NCBI RefSeq assembly: GCF_036231905.1
Contig: NZ_JAZARE010000005.1
Coordinates: forward strand, 62,001-126,000
Reading direction: 5' to 3'
DNA from: CAMLIZ01 sp036231905
GTDB taxonomy: Bacteria > Pseudomonadota > Gammaproteobacteria > Burkholderiales > Burkholderiaceae_C
DNA length: 64,000 bases
The notes under the pieces: generated by a model
The model's database searches: none
The model's input: only the letters and a program-made list of their open reading frames with translations
Told to the model about the DNA's origin: nothing
Position numbers and translations under genes: made by a program
Part shown: positions 17,677-25,468 of the stretch, piece after piece
Layout of the letters: the number at the start of each line of letters is the position of its first letter
Numbering within the stretch: the stretch's first letter is position 1

Positions 17677-18978
17677 ATGCCCGGCTACTCCGACCCCGCT
17701 TTCGACACGCTGGCGCTGCATGCCGGCGCTGCGCCCGACCCCGCCACCGGCGCCCGCGCGGTGCCCATCCACCTGAGCACCTCCTTCGTGTTCGAGAGCA
17801 GCGAACACGCGGCCTCGCTGTTCAACATGGAGCGCGCCGGCCATGTGTACAGCCGCATCTCCAATCCGACCAACGCGGTGCTGGAGGAGCGCGTGGCCGC
17901 GCTGGAAGGCGGCGTGGGCGCCATCGCCACGGCCAGCGGCCAGGCGGCGCTGCACCTGGCCATCGCCACCCTGGCCGGCGCCGGCTCGCACATCGTGAGC
18001 TCCTCGGCGCTGTATGGCGGCTCGCACAACCTGCTGCACTACACGCTGGCGCGCTTCGGCATCACCACCACCTTCGTGAAGCCGGGTGACATCGACGGCT
18101 GGCGCGCCGCTATCCGGCCCGACACCCGGCTGCTGTTCGGCGAAACCCTGGGCAACCCGGGGCTGGACGTGCTGGACATTCCCACCGTCAGCGCCATCGC
18201 GCACGAGCACGGCTTGCCCCTGCTGGTGGATTCCACCCTCACCTCGCCTTACCTGATCCGGCCCTTCGACCACGGCGCGGACCTGGTGTACCACTCGGCC
18301 ACCAAGTTCCTCTCCGGCCACGGCACGGTGGTGGGCGGCGTGCTGGTCGACGGCGGGCGCATGGATTGGGAGCGGTCCGGGCGCTTCCCCGAGTTGACCG
18401 AGCCCTATGCGGGTTTCCACGGCATGGTGTTCACCGAGGAAAGCACCGACGGTGCCTTCCTGCTGCGCGCCCGCCGCGAAGGCCTGCGCGACTTCGGCGC
18501 CTGCATGAGCCCGCACACCGCCTGGCTGATCCTGCAGGGCATCGAGACGCTGCCGCTACGCATGGCGCGCCATGTGGACAACGCGCGCAAGGTGGTGGCG
18601 TTCCTGGCCGCACATCCGATGGTCGCGTCGGTCGGCTACCCGGAACTCGAATCGCACCCGGATCACGAGCGCGCGAAGCGCCTGCTGCCCAAGGGCTGCG
18701 GCTCGGTGTTCAGCTTCGACCTCGAAGGCTCGCGCGCCCAGGGTCGTGCCTTCATCGAGGCGCTGAAGATCTTTTCCCACCTGGCCAACGTGGGCGACTG
18801 CCGCTCCCTGGTGATCCATCCCGCTTCCACCACCCACTTCCGCATGGACGACGCGGCGCTGGCGCAGGCCGGCATCGGCCCGGGCACCATCCGCCTGTCG
18901 ATCGGCCTCGAAGATCCGGACGACCTGGTGGACGACCTGAAGCGCGCGCTCAAGGCCGCGGAAAAGGTGGCGGCATGA
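17677..18978 (+). CDS. metY: O-acetylhomoserine sulfhydrylase / aminocarboxypropyltransferase
   Basis: This PLP enzyme of the Cys/Met metabolism family forms homocysteine (or methionine) from O-acetylhomoserine and sulfide (or methanethiol). It has 433 residues, the length typical of MetY rather than the shorter MetB/MetZ. Signatures are the substrate region STSFVFESSEHAASLF, the YSRISNPT segment, the SGQAALHLAI loop and the PLP lysine in HSATKFLSGHG (Lys210). The stop codon overlaps the start of the next gene (ATGA). O-succinylhomoserine use cannot be excluded. No homoserine acyltransferase gene is in the window. Confidence 0.88.
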   Translation: MPGYSDPAFDTLALHAGAAPDPATGARAVPIHLSTSFVFESSEHAASLFNMERAGHVYSRISNPTNAVLEERVAALEGGVGAIATASGQAALHLAIATLAGAGSHIVSSSALYGGSHNLLHYTLARFGITTTFVKPGDIDGWRAAIRPDTRLLFGETLGNPGLDVLDIPTVSAIAHEHGLPLLVDSTLTSPYLIRPFDHGADLVYHSATKFLSGHGTVVGGVLVDGGRMDWERSGRFPELTEPYAGFHGMVFTEESTDGAFLLRARREGLRDFGACMSPHTAWLILQGIETLPLRMARHVDNARKVVAFLAAHPMVASVGYPELESHPDHERAKRLLPKGCGSVFSFDLEGSRAQGRAFIEALKIFSHLANVGDCRSLVIHPASTTHFRMDDAALAQAGIGPGTIRLSIGLEDPDDLVDDLKRALKAAEKVAA

Positions 18979-19778
18979 AGCTCACCGTCAACGGCCGCAG
19001 CGCGTATGCCTACACCGGCGGCAAGCCCTTGGACCCCACCCTGCCCTGCGTGGTGTTCGTGCACGGCGCGCTGAACGACCACACCGTCTGGACGCTGCTG
19101 GCGCGCTGGTTCGCGCACCACGGCCACAGCGTGCTGGCGGTAGACCTGCCCGGCCACATGCGCAGCGACGGCCCGCCACTGCCCGACGTGGAAGCCATGG
19201 CCGACTGGGTGCTGGCGCTGCTGGACGTGGCCGGCGTGAAACAGGCGGCCCTGGTGGGCCACAGCATGGGCTCCTTGATTTCGCTGGAGCTGGCCGGCCG
19301 GGCGCCGGAGCGCATCACCCGCCTGGTGATGGTGGGCACCGCCTACCCGATGAAGGTGTCGCCCGCGCTGCTGGACACGGCGCGCGAGCAGCCGCTCAAG
19401 GCCATCGACATGGTGACCACGTTCTCGCTGTCCAGCTTGGCCAACAAGCCGTCGTACCCGGGGCCAGGCGTGTGGCTGCACGGTGGCAGCCGGGCGCTGA
19501 TGCGGCTGGCGCTCTCGCACCAAGACAACCCCATGCTGTTCCACCATGACTTCTCGGCCTGCGACCGCTATGCGAACGGCGAAGCGGCCGCTGCGAAGCT
19601 GAAGTGCCCGGCGGTGATGGTGCTGGGCGCCAAGGACCAGATGACGCAGCCCAGGCAGGCGCAGGCGCTGGCCCAGGCGCTCAAGGCCCGCATCGTCACC
19701 CTGCCCGCCGGGCATTCCCTGATGGCCGAGGCGCCGGACGGGCTGTTGAATGCGCTGAAGGAGGCTCTTCGCCCATGA
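18975..19778 (+). CDS. Alpha/beta hydrolase
   Basis: This alpha/beta-hydrolase-fold enzyme has 267 residues. It shows the oxyanion HG motif (VVFVHGALNDHTVW), the nucleophile elbow GHSMGS (Ser near residue 98), the acidic member in VLGAKDQMT and the late His in LPAGHSLMAEAP. A complete catalytic triad is therefore present. The start overlaps the metY stop by four bases and its own stop overlaps the next start in the same way, so the three genes form one coupled operon. The substrate is unknown. It is too short and lacks the motifs to be homoserine acetyltransferase. Confidence 0.85.
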   Translation: MKLTVNGRSAYAYTGGKPLDPTLPCVVFVHGALNDHTVWTLLARWFAHHGHSVLAVDLPGHMRSDGPPLPDVEAMADWVLALLDVAGVKQAALVGHSMGSLISLELAGRAPERITRLVMVGTAYPMKVSPALLDTAREQPLKAIDMVTTFSLSSLANKPSYPGPGVWLHGGSRALMRLALSHQDNPMLFHHDFSACDRYANGEAAAAKLKCPAVMVLGAKDQMTQPRQAQALAQALKARIVTLPAGHSLMAEAPDGLLNALKEALRP

Positions 19779-20107
19779 ACACCGCCACCGCCGCCGCCGT
19801 GGACCCGCGCTCGTTCAAGAGCTTCCCCGAGTTCTACCCCTTCTACCTGGGCGAGCACAGCAACCGCACCTGTCGGCGCCTGCACTTCGTGGGCTCCACC
19901 CTGGCCCTGCTGTGCCTGGCCACGGCCTTCTGGCGCGGCGCCGGCCAGTACTTCGTCTATGCGCTGCTGTGCGGCTACGGCTTTGCCTGGGTGGGCCACT
20001 TCGTGTTCGAGAAGAACAAGCCCGCGAGCTTCAAGCGCCCGCTCTACAGCTTCATGGGCGACTGGCGCATGTACGCCGACATCTGGGCCGGCCGCATCCC
20101 CTTCTAG
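19775..20107 (+). CDS. DUF962/Mpo1-like membrane protein
   Basis: This small integral membrane protein has 110 residues. It has the family's histidine-bearing motifs EHSNRTCRRLHFVG and GHFVFEKNKPASFKRPLYSFMGDW, separated by two hydrophobic helices. Yeast Mpo1 of this family is an iron-dependent fatty-acid alpha-oxidation dioxygenase; the bacterial role is not established. A GAAGGAGG site lies in the end of the hydrolase gene, which it overlaps by four bases. Confidence 0.85.
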   Translation: MNTATAAAVDPRSFKSFPEFYPFYLGEHSNRTCRRLHFVGSTLALLCLATAFWRGAGQYFVYALLCGYGFAWVGHFVFEKNKPASFKRPLYSFMGDWRMYADIWAGRIPF

Positions 20108-20126
20108 TGGCCGCGCCCAACGCGGC

Positions 20127-21122
20127 TCACTGCTTCACCAGTTCCACCCGCCGGTTCTTCTCGCGGCCCGCTTCTGCATCGTTGGACGCCACCGGCGCCA
20201 GCGAGGCCACGCCCTTGGCGAGCATGCGCCTGCCATCGATCTTGTAGCCGCCCTCCAGCGCCTTCACCACCGCGTCGGCGCGGCGCTGTGACAGCTCGAG
20301 GTTGTGCGCCAGCGTGCCCTGCGCGTCCGTGTGGCCGACGATGTACACCTTCAGCTCCGGCTGGCTCTTGAGCAGCTTGGCCATCTCGTCCAGCGCCGCC
20401 TTCGACTGCGGCTTGACTTCCGCCTTGTCAGTGTCGAAGTACACGCCATAGATGGCCACCTTGCCTTCGCTGGCGATGTTCTTGGCCATGGTCTCGGCGC
20501 TGAGGTTGGCGGTCACCTTGCCGGTGTCCATGGCACGCGCTTCCACGATGTCCAGCAGCACGCCGCCGTTGCGCTTGTCCACCGGGTCCACCACGTAAAT
20601 GGCCGCATGCACCACCGAGCCATCCGGCCGGGTGCCGCGGGCCAGCAGGTAGCGCTCGGCGTCGCGGCCGTGGTTGAACGGCTCCCAGTAGGCGGTGGAG
20701 CCCTCGATCATGTGGGCATCGATGCGCGCCAGCATCATCTCGCCAAAGTCCTTGCCGCAGGCCGCGGTGGCGCAGGAGAACAGCGTGATGAACCCGGCCG
20801 CCTGCAAGGCGGCCTCGTGGTTGCGCATCACCTCCAGGCCGGAGCGCTCGGGCGCGAAGTTGTAGATCAGCCGCGTGGTCCGCCCTTCGAGCGCCAGTTC
20901 CTTCTCGGGCTTGCGCTTGGCGTCGTCGGGCACCTTGCCGGCCACCAGCGAGGCGGCGTCGAATTCCTTGGCCGCGTAGCCCACCAGCTTGGCCCCTGCA
21001 AAGCGGCTCAGCAGCGGATGGTCCTTGCCGGCCTTCACCGTGTCCTGCTTCGGCATGTCGGCCATTGCGGGGACAGTGGCCAACATGAGCGCAAGCGCGC
21101 CGGCGAGTGAGCGAATGTGCAT
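20127..21122 (-). CDS. OmpA-domain envelope protein with N-terminal DUF4892-like region
   Basis: The protein has 331 residues. A Sec signal peptide (SLAGALALMLATVPAMA) is followed by a region of about 190 residues that starts KDHPLLSRFAGAKLVGY and resembles DUF4892. A C-terminal OmpA domain follows (VYFDTDKAEVKPQSK, GHTDAQG, NLELSQRRADAV, EKNRRVEL). The OmpA module binds peptidoglycan in the periplasm through the conserved Asp and Arg. It is probably periplasmic or outer-membrane-associated; its job is unknown. It lies 84 bp beyond tdh on the same strand. Confidence 0.8.
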   Translation of the reverse strand: MHIRSLAGALALMLATVPAMADMPKQDTVKAGKDHPLLSRFAGAKLVGYAAKEFDAASLVAGKVPDDAKRKPEKELALEGRTTRLIYNFAPERSGLEVMRNHEAALQAAGFITLFSCATAACGKDFGEMMLARIDAHMIEGSTAYWEPFNHGRDAERYLLARGTRPDGSVVHAAIYVVDPVDKRNGGVLLDIVEARAMDTGKVTANLSAETMAKNIASEGKVAIYGVYFDTDKAEVKPQSKAALDEMAKLLKSQPELKVYIVGHTDAQGTLAHNLELSQRRADAVVKALEGGYKIDGRRMLAKGVASLAPVASNDAEAGREKNRRVELVKQ

Positions 21123-21206
21123 GCGGTCTCCCAGGGAAGGCGGCGCATGCTATCGGGCGGGTGCGGCGCGCCCATCCCTAGAGTGAAAGCCGGCCCGGCG
21201 CGCGGG

Positions 21207-22169
21207 TCAGGCGACCTTGCGCTGCACCTGCGGGCGCAGGTTCTCCAGCATGTCGTCCACCATCGCCTGCAGGTCGTACTGCAGCCGCCAGCCCCAGTCG
21301 CGCTGCGCCACGCTGTCGTCGATGGAGTTGGGCCAGCTGGCGGCGATCTGCTCGCGGAAGTCGGGCTCGCAGCTCAAGGTGAAGCCGGGAATGCGGCGCG
21401 CGATCGCGGCCGCGATGTCCTTGGGCGTGAAGCTCACACCCGCCAGGTTGTAGGAGCCGCGTTCGGTGATCGCGTCAGCCGGCGCTTCCATCAGCTCGAT
21501 GGTGGCACGCAGGGCGTCGGGCATGTACATCATCGGCAGCGCCTGGCCTTCGCTCAGGAAGGCGGTGTAGCGGCCTTCCTTCAGCGCCGCGTGGAAGATC
21601 TCCACCGCGTAGTCGGTGGTGCCACCGCCGGGTGGTGTCTTCCAGCTGATGAGGCCGGGGTAGCGCAGGCTGCGCACGTCCACGCCATGGTTCTTGTGGT
21701 ACCAGGCGCACCAGCGTTCGCCGGCCAGCTTGGAGATGCCGTACACCGTGGTCGGGTCCATCACGCAGGCCTGGGGCGTGGCATCGGCCGGCGTGGTGGG
21801 GCCGAAGGCGGCGATGGAGCTGGGCCAGAACACGCGCTCGATCTTCTGGGTGCGTGCCAGTTCCAGCACGTTGAGCAGGCCCACCATGTTGAGGTTCCAG
21901 GCCCACTGCGGATGCTTTTCGCCGCTGGCCGACAGCGCCGCGGCCAGGTGGTAGATCTGGGTGACGTGGTGGCGCTTGGCCACCGTGGCCAGCGCGGAGG
22001 CGTCGGTCACGTCCAGTGATTCATGCGCGATGCCGGCCACGCGCCCCACCGGCGCCAGGTCGCTGGTGACGACCGCGTCAGCGCCATGGCGGCGCACCAG
22101 GGCTTCGGCCAGCTCGGTGCCGATCTGGCCGTTGGCCCCGATGATCAGGATCTTGGGCGCCGCGCTCAT
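21207..22169 (-). CDS. L-threonine 3-dehydrogenase, short-chain (epimerase-like) type
   Basis: This NAD-dependent enzyme of the extended SDR family has 320 residues. It has the Rossmann motif GANGQIGTELAEAL, the LAAALSASGE segment, the catalytic Ser/Thr region WPSSIAAFG and the Tyr-x-x-x-Lys pair in TVYGISKLAGE. Together with kbl it degrades threonine to glycine and acetyl-CoA via 2-amino-3-oxobutyrate. Its ATG overlaps the kbl stop by four bases, and this pairing is what fixes the function over other epimerase-like SDRs. It is not the zinc-dependent MDR-type Tdh of E. coli. Confidence 0.88.
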   Translation of the reverse strand: MSAAPKILIIGANGQIGTELAEALVRRHGADAVVTSDLAPVGRVAGIAHESLDVTDASALATVAKRHHVTQIYHLAAALSASGEKHPQWAWNLNMVGLLNVLELARTQKIERVFWPSSIAAFGPTTPADATPQACVMDPTTVYGISKLAGERWCAWYHKNHGVDVRSLRYPGLISWKTPPGGGTTDYAVEIFHAALKEGRYTAFLSEGQALPMMYMPDALRATIELMEAPADAITERGSYNLAGVSFTPKDIAAAIARRIPGFTLSCEPDFREQIAASWPNSIDDSVAQRDWGWRLQYDLQAMVDDMLENLRPQVQRKVA

Positions 22170-23377
22170 TGGCGGGCCCCGATCAGGCCGAGCTCATCCC
22201 CAGCCTGCTTGAACGCCGCCACCGCCTGCTCCAGGTGCGCGCGTTCATGCACCGCGCTCATCTGCACGCGGATGCGCGCCTGGCCCTTGGGCACCACCGG
22301 GAAGAAGAAGCCCACCGCGTACACCCCCAGCTCCAGCAGGCGCGCGCTCAGCTGCTGAGCCTTGACCGCGTCGTACACCATGATGGGGATGATCGGGTGC
22401 TCGCCCGGCTTGATGTCGAAGCCGGCCTCAGTGATCGCCTGGCGGAAGAAGCGGGTGTTGTCCTCCAGCTTGTCGCGCAAGGCGGTGGAGCCTTCCAGCA
22501 GGTCCAGCACCGCGATCGAGGCGCCCACGATGGACGGCGCCACGGTGTTGGAGAACAGGTAGGGCCGCGAGCGCTGGCGCAGCAGCTCCACCACCTCCTT
22601 GCGCGCCGCGGTGAAGCCGCCGGAGGCCCCGCCCAAGGCCTTGCCCAGCGTGCCCGTGATGATGTCGATCTTGCCGAAGACGCCGCGGTACTCGTGCGTG
22701 CCGCGGCCGGTCTTGCCGAGGAAGCCGCTGGCATGGCATTCGTCGATGCCCAGCAGCGCGCCATGGCGGTCGCAGATGTCGCGGATCTTGTCGAGCTGCG
22801 CGATGGTGCCGTCCATCGAGAAGGCGCCGTCGGTGAACACCAGCTTGAAGCGCGCGCCCTGGGCCGCGGCGTCCTGCAGCTGGCGCTCCAGGTCCGCCAG
22901 GTCGTTGTGGGCGTAGCGGAATCGCTTGGCCTTGCACAGCCGGATGCCATCGATGATGGAGGCATGGTTCAGCGCATCGCTGATCACCGCATCCTCCTCG
23001 CCCAGCAGAGGCTCGAACAGGCCACCGTTGGCATCAAACGCGGCGGCATAGAGGATCGCGTCCTCGGTGCCCAGGAAACGCGCCAGCCGGCCTTCGAGCT
23101 CCTTGTGGATGTCCTGCGTGCCGCAGATGAAGCGCACCGACGACAGGCCGTAGCCATGCGTACGCAAGGCCTCGTGAGCCGCCTCGATCACTTTGGGGTG
23201 GGACGACAGGCCCAGGTAGTTGTTGGCGCACAGGTTGATCACCTCCCGCCCGTCGGTGGTGCGCACCACGGCGCCCTGCGGGGTGGCGATGATGCGCTCG
23301 GTCTTGTACAGCCCGGCGTCGCGGATGCCTTGCAGCTCGGTGCGCAGGTGCTGGTAGAAGGGCTCGGTGGAGGTCAT
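22166..23377 (-). CDS. kbl: 2-amino-3-ketobutyrate CoA ligase (glycine C-acetyltransferase)
   Basis: This PLP enzyme of the alpha-oxoamine synthase family has 403 residues. It cleaves 2-amino-3-oxobutyrate with CoA to glycine and acetyl-CoA. Conserved segments are NLCANNYLGLSSHP, GYGLSSVRFICGTQ, IDECHASGFLG (PLP Asp) and the lysine in GTLGKALGGASGG (Lys246). The ATG at 23377 gives the normal N-terminus for the family; the longer upstream extension runs through the promoter and operator region. It is the first gene of kbl-tdh, divergent from an XRE-cupin regulator. Confidence 0.95.
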   Translation of the reverse strand: MTSTEPFYQHLRTELQGIRDAGLYKTERIIATPQGAVVRTTDGREVINLCANNYLGLSSHPKVIEAAHEALRTHGYGLSSVRFICGTQDIHKELEGRLARFLGTEDAILYAAAFDANGGLFEPLLGEEDAVISDALNHASIIDGIRLCKAKRFRYAHNDLADLERQLQDAAAQGARFKLVFTDGAFSMDGTIAQLDKIRDICDRHGALLGIDECHASGFLGKTGRGTHEYRGVFGKIDIITGTLGKALGGASGGFTAARKEVVELLRQRSRPYLFSNTVAPSIVGASIAVLDLLEGSTALRDKLEDNTRFFRQAITEAGFDIKPGEHPIIPIMVYDAVKAQQLSARLLELGVYAVGFFFPVVPKGQARIRVQMSAVHERAHLEQAVAAFKQAGDELGLIGARQ

Positions 23378-23432
23378 CGTGCGGCCTTTGATGGGTTGTG
23401 CGGCACAATCGGTCCTGTGCTGCATCGAACAA

Positions 23433-23450
23433 AGTTCGTTATATCGAACT
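23433..23450. promoter_or_regulatory. Near-perfect palindrome between kbl and the XRE-cupin gene (operator)
   Basis: The 18-bp sequence AGTTCGTTATATCGAACT is a palindrome with one mismatched pair. A further CGAAC half-site sits at 23426-23430, three bases before the left arm. The TATAAC read on the kbl strand inside it could be the -10 element of kbl, so a bound protein would block that promoter. The likely ligand is the divergent XRE-family regulator. Confidence 0.65.
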
Positions 23451-23495
23451 GCTGTGCAGTATCTTGGATTCATTCGTGCCGGTCAAGGAGACCCG

Positions 23496-24083
23496 ATGGC
23501 CCGACCCGGAGTTCCGGCGCCGCCCCCCGAGCCGCCCCGTGTGGGCATCACCCTGCAGCAGCTGCGGCAATCACAGGGCCTGTCGCTGGACGAGTTGTCG
23601 CGCAAGGCCGGGGTCTCGAAGTCGATGCTCTCGCAGATCGAGCGCAACCAGGCCAATCCCACGGTGGCTGTGGTGTGGCGCCTGGCCACCGCGCTGGGCG
23701 TGGGCGTGGGGGAGCTGCTGGGTGACGGCCGGCCCGCGCCACCGGCCATCGTCACCGTGCCGGCCCACGGCACGCCCACGCTCAAAAGCCCGGACGGCAA
23801 GTGCGAGCTGCGCATCCTGGGGCCGATCGACCTGGCCGGCGAGTTCGAGTGGTACGAGCTCACGGTGCAGCCCGGTGGCGCCCTGGAGTCCGAAGCGCAT
23901 GAACCCGGCTCGCGGGAACACCTGAGCGTGCTGGCGGGCACGCTGGAGGTGAGCGCCGGCAGCGACACCAGCCGGCTCAAGGCGGGCGAAACCGCCCGCT
24001 ACGCGGTGGACCTGCCGCACGCGATCCGCAACACCGGGAAAACCATCGCTTCCGCGCTGCTGGTGGTGCTGCACGCGGCCTGA
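23496..24083 (+). CDS. XRE-family regulator with C-terminal cupin domain
   Basis: The protein has 195 residues. A helix-turn-helix of XRE type (LRQSQGLSLDELSRKAGVS / SMLSQIERNQANPTV) occupies about residues 18-75, and a cupin ligand-binding domain (PGGALESEAHEPGSREHLSVLAG) the C-terminal half. Such regulators often control amino-acid or polyamine catabolism. The start has AAGGAG six bases upstream. It is divergent from kbl-tdh with the palindrome between them, so it likely regulates threonine degradation and itself. Confidence 0.88.
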   Translation: MARPGVPAPPPEPPRVGITLQQLRQSQGLSLDELSRKAGVSKSMLSQIERNQANPTVAVVWRLATALGVGVGELLGDGRPAPPAIVTVPAHGTPTLKSPDGKCELRILGPIDLAGEFEWYELTVQPGGALESEAHEPGSREHLSVLAGTLEVSAGSDTSRLKAGETARYAVDLPHAIRNTGKTIASALLVVLHAA

Positions 24084-24145
24084 GGGAGCGCACCCCCTGG
24101 TTTTTCGGATAGACGGCCGCTGGACAGCAGCGGATCATCCCGCGC

Positions 24146-25444
24146 ATGTCGCTCGCACCGGTCCGCCACGATCCCGAAGACCAGCGGCGCGTGCACACCG
24201 AAACGCTGGTCGACGCGATCGACCTGCCGATCGGCCGCTGGTCGCAGGACGGCCGCCTGGTGTTCTGCAACGCGCCCTACGAGGCCTGGGCGCTGCGCGA
24301 CCGGGCCGCGCTGATCGGCCGCAGCCTCGCCGAGCTGTACGGGCACGATGCCTGGCACGCCGCCCAACCGGCCTTCGCCCAGGCCTTCGAGGGCCGCACG
24401 GTCAGCTACGAACGGCGGCTGACGCACAGAGGCGGCCGCTGGGCCCGCATCCAGGTGTTCCCGGATTTCCGCCCCGACGGCAGCGTGGAGGCCGTCTACA
24501 CCATCGCCTTCGACATCCACGACGACGTGGAGCAGCGCAAGGCCCTGCAGGACGCGAACCGGCGCCTGGACCGCTTCACCGAGAACATCCCCTACCCGCT
24601 GACCTACATCGACCGCGACTGCGTCGTGCGTTTTGCCAACAAGGCCTACCTGCAGGTGGCCGGGCAGACAGCCGATCAGGTGGTGGACCGCCACATCGGC
24701 GAAGTGCGCGGCCGCAAGCGCTGGGAGGAACACGAGCCCTTCTTCCAGCGTGCTCTGGGCGGCGAGATGGTGCAGTACACCCGGCTGGTGGACTGGCCCA
24801 AGCTGGGCCGGCGCTGGGTGCGCACCAGCTACGTGCCCGACTTCGACGCCGAGCACCGGGTGGTGGGCCTGTACACCGTGACCACCGACGTGCATGAGCT
24901 CACCGTGGCGCAGGAGCGCCTGAAGCGCAGCGTGGAGGTGGACGCCCTCACCGAGGTCTACAGCCGGCGCGCCATGATGGACCGCATCGATGCCGCCGTG
25001 CTGAACGCGGCGGACCATCCGGCCGCCTTGTTCTTCATCGACCTTGATGGCTTCAAGGCGGTGAACGATGCCTGCGGCCATCGTGAAGGTGACCGGGTGC
25101 TGTGCGCGATTGCGCAGGCGCTGAAGGAGGCGGTGCGCACGGAGGACTCGGTCGGCCGCTTCGGCGGCGACGAGTTCCTGGTGCTGGCGCCGGTGCATGA
25201 CCGCCAGGGTGCGCATGTGATGGCGCTGCACCTGCTGGAGGCGGTGCGCGCGGCCGGTGCGCTGGCCGCGCCGCAGCATCGCGTGACGGCCAGCATCGGC
25301 TATGCGCTCACGCCGCTGGATGCCACGCAGCCGCTCAAGCTGATCCAGCTGGCCGATGGCGCGATGTACGCGGCCAAGCGCCTGGGGCAGAACCGGGTGC
25401 TGAGCGGCATGGCGCAGGCCACGCCGTGGCCCCTCGCAAGCTGA
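24146..25444 (+). CDS. Diguanylate cyclase with two PAS domains
   Basis: This soluble c-di-GMP synthase has 432 residues. Two PAS-type sensor regions (about residues 20-130 and 140-265) are followed by a GGDEF domain. The catalytic GGDEF motif is intact at residues 340-344. Five residues before it lies RTED, a complete RxxD inhibitory site, so product feedback is expected. The DALTEVYSRR segment that opens the GGDEF fold is present. There are no membrane segments. The signal sensed by the PAS domains is unknown. It ends 24 bp before the insertion sequence. Confidence 0.93.
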   Translation: MSLAPVRHDPEDQRRVHTETLVDAIDLPIGRWSQDGRLVFCNAPYEAWALRDRAALIGRSLAELYGHDAWHAAQPAFAQAFEGRTVSYERRLTHRGGRWARIQVFPDFRPDGSVEAVYTIAFDIHDDVEQRKALQDANRRLDRFTENIPYPLTYIDRDCVVRFANKAYLQVAGQTADQVVDRHIGEVRGRKRWEEHEPFFQRALGGEMVQYTRLVDWPKLGRRWVRTSYVPDFDAEHRVVGLYTVTTDVHELTVAQERLKRSVEVDALTEVYSRRAMMDRIDAAVLNAADHPAALFFIDLDGFKAVNDACGHREGDRVLCAIAQALKEAVRTEDSVGRFGGDEFLVLAPVHDRQGAHVMALHLLEAVRAAGALAAPQHRVTASIGYALTPLDATQPLKLIQLADGAMYAAKRLGQNRVLSGMAQATPWPLAS

Positions 25445-25464
25445 TTCTCCAGCCCTCCCCTGAG

Positions 25465-25468
25465 CTAG
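25465..25468. repeat. CTAG target duplication, left copy
   Basis: CTAG immediately outside the left terminal repeat matches CTAG at 27009-27012 outside the right repeat. Because CTAG is itself palindromic it could alternatively be counted as the outermost part of a 20-bp inverted repeat. Confidence 0.6.

Noticed and set aside
18975..19778. Homoserine O-acetyltransferase (MetX) next to metY
   Set aside because: The hydrolase is about 100 residues too short and lacks MetX motifs; it is a generic alpha/beta hydrolase.
24083..24105. Terminator after the XRE-cupin gene
   Set aside because: There is a TTTTT run, but the stem (AGGG/CCCT) is only four base pairs.
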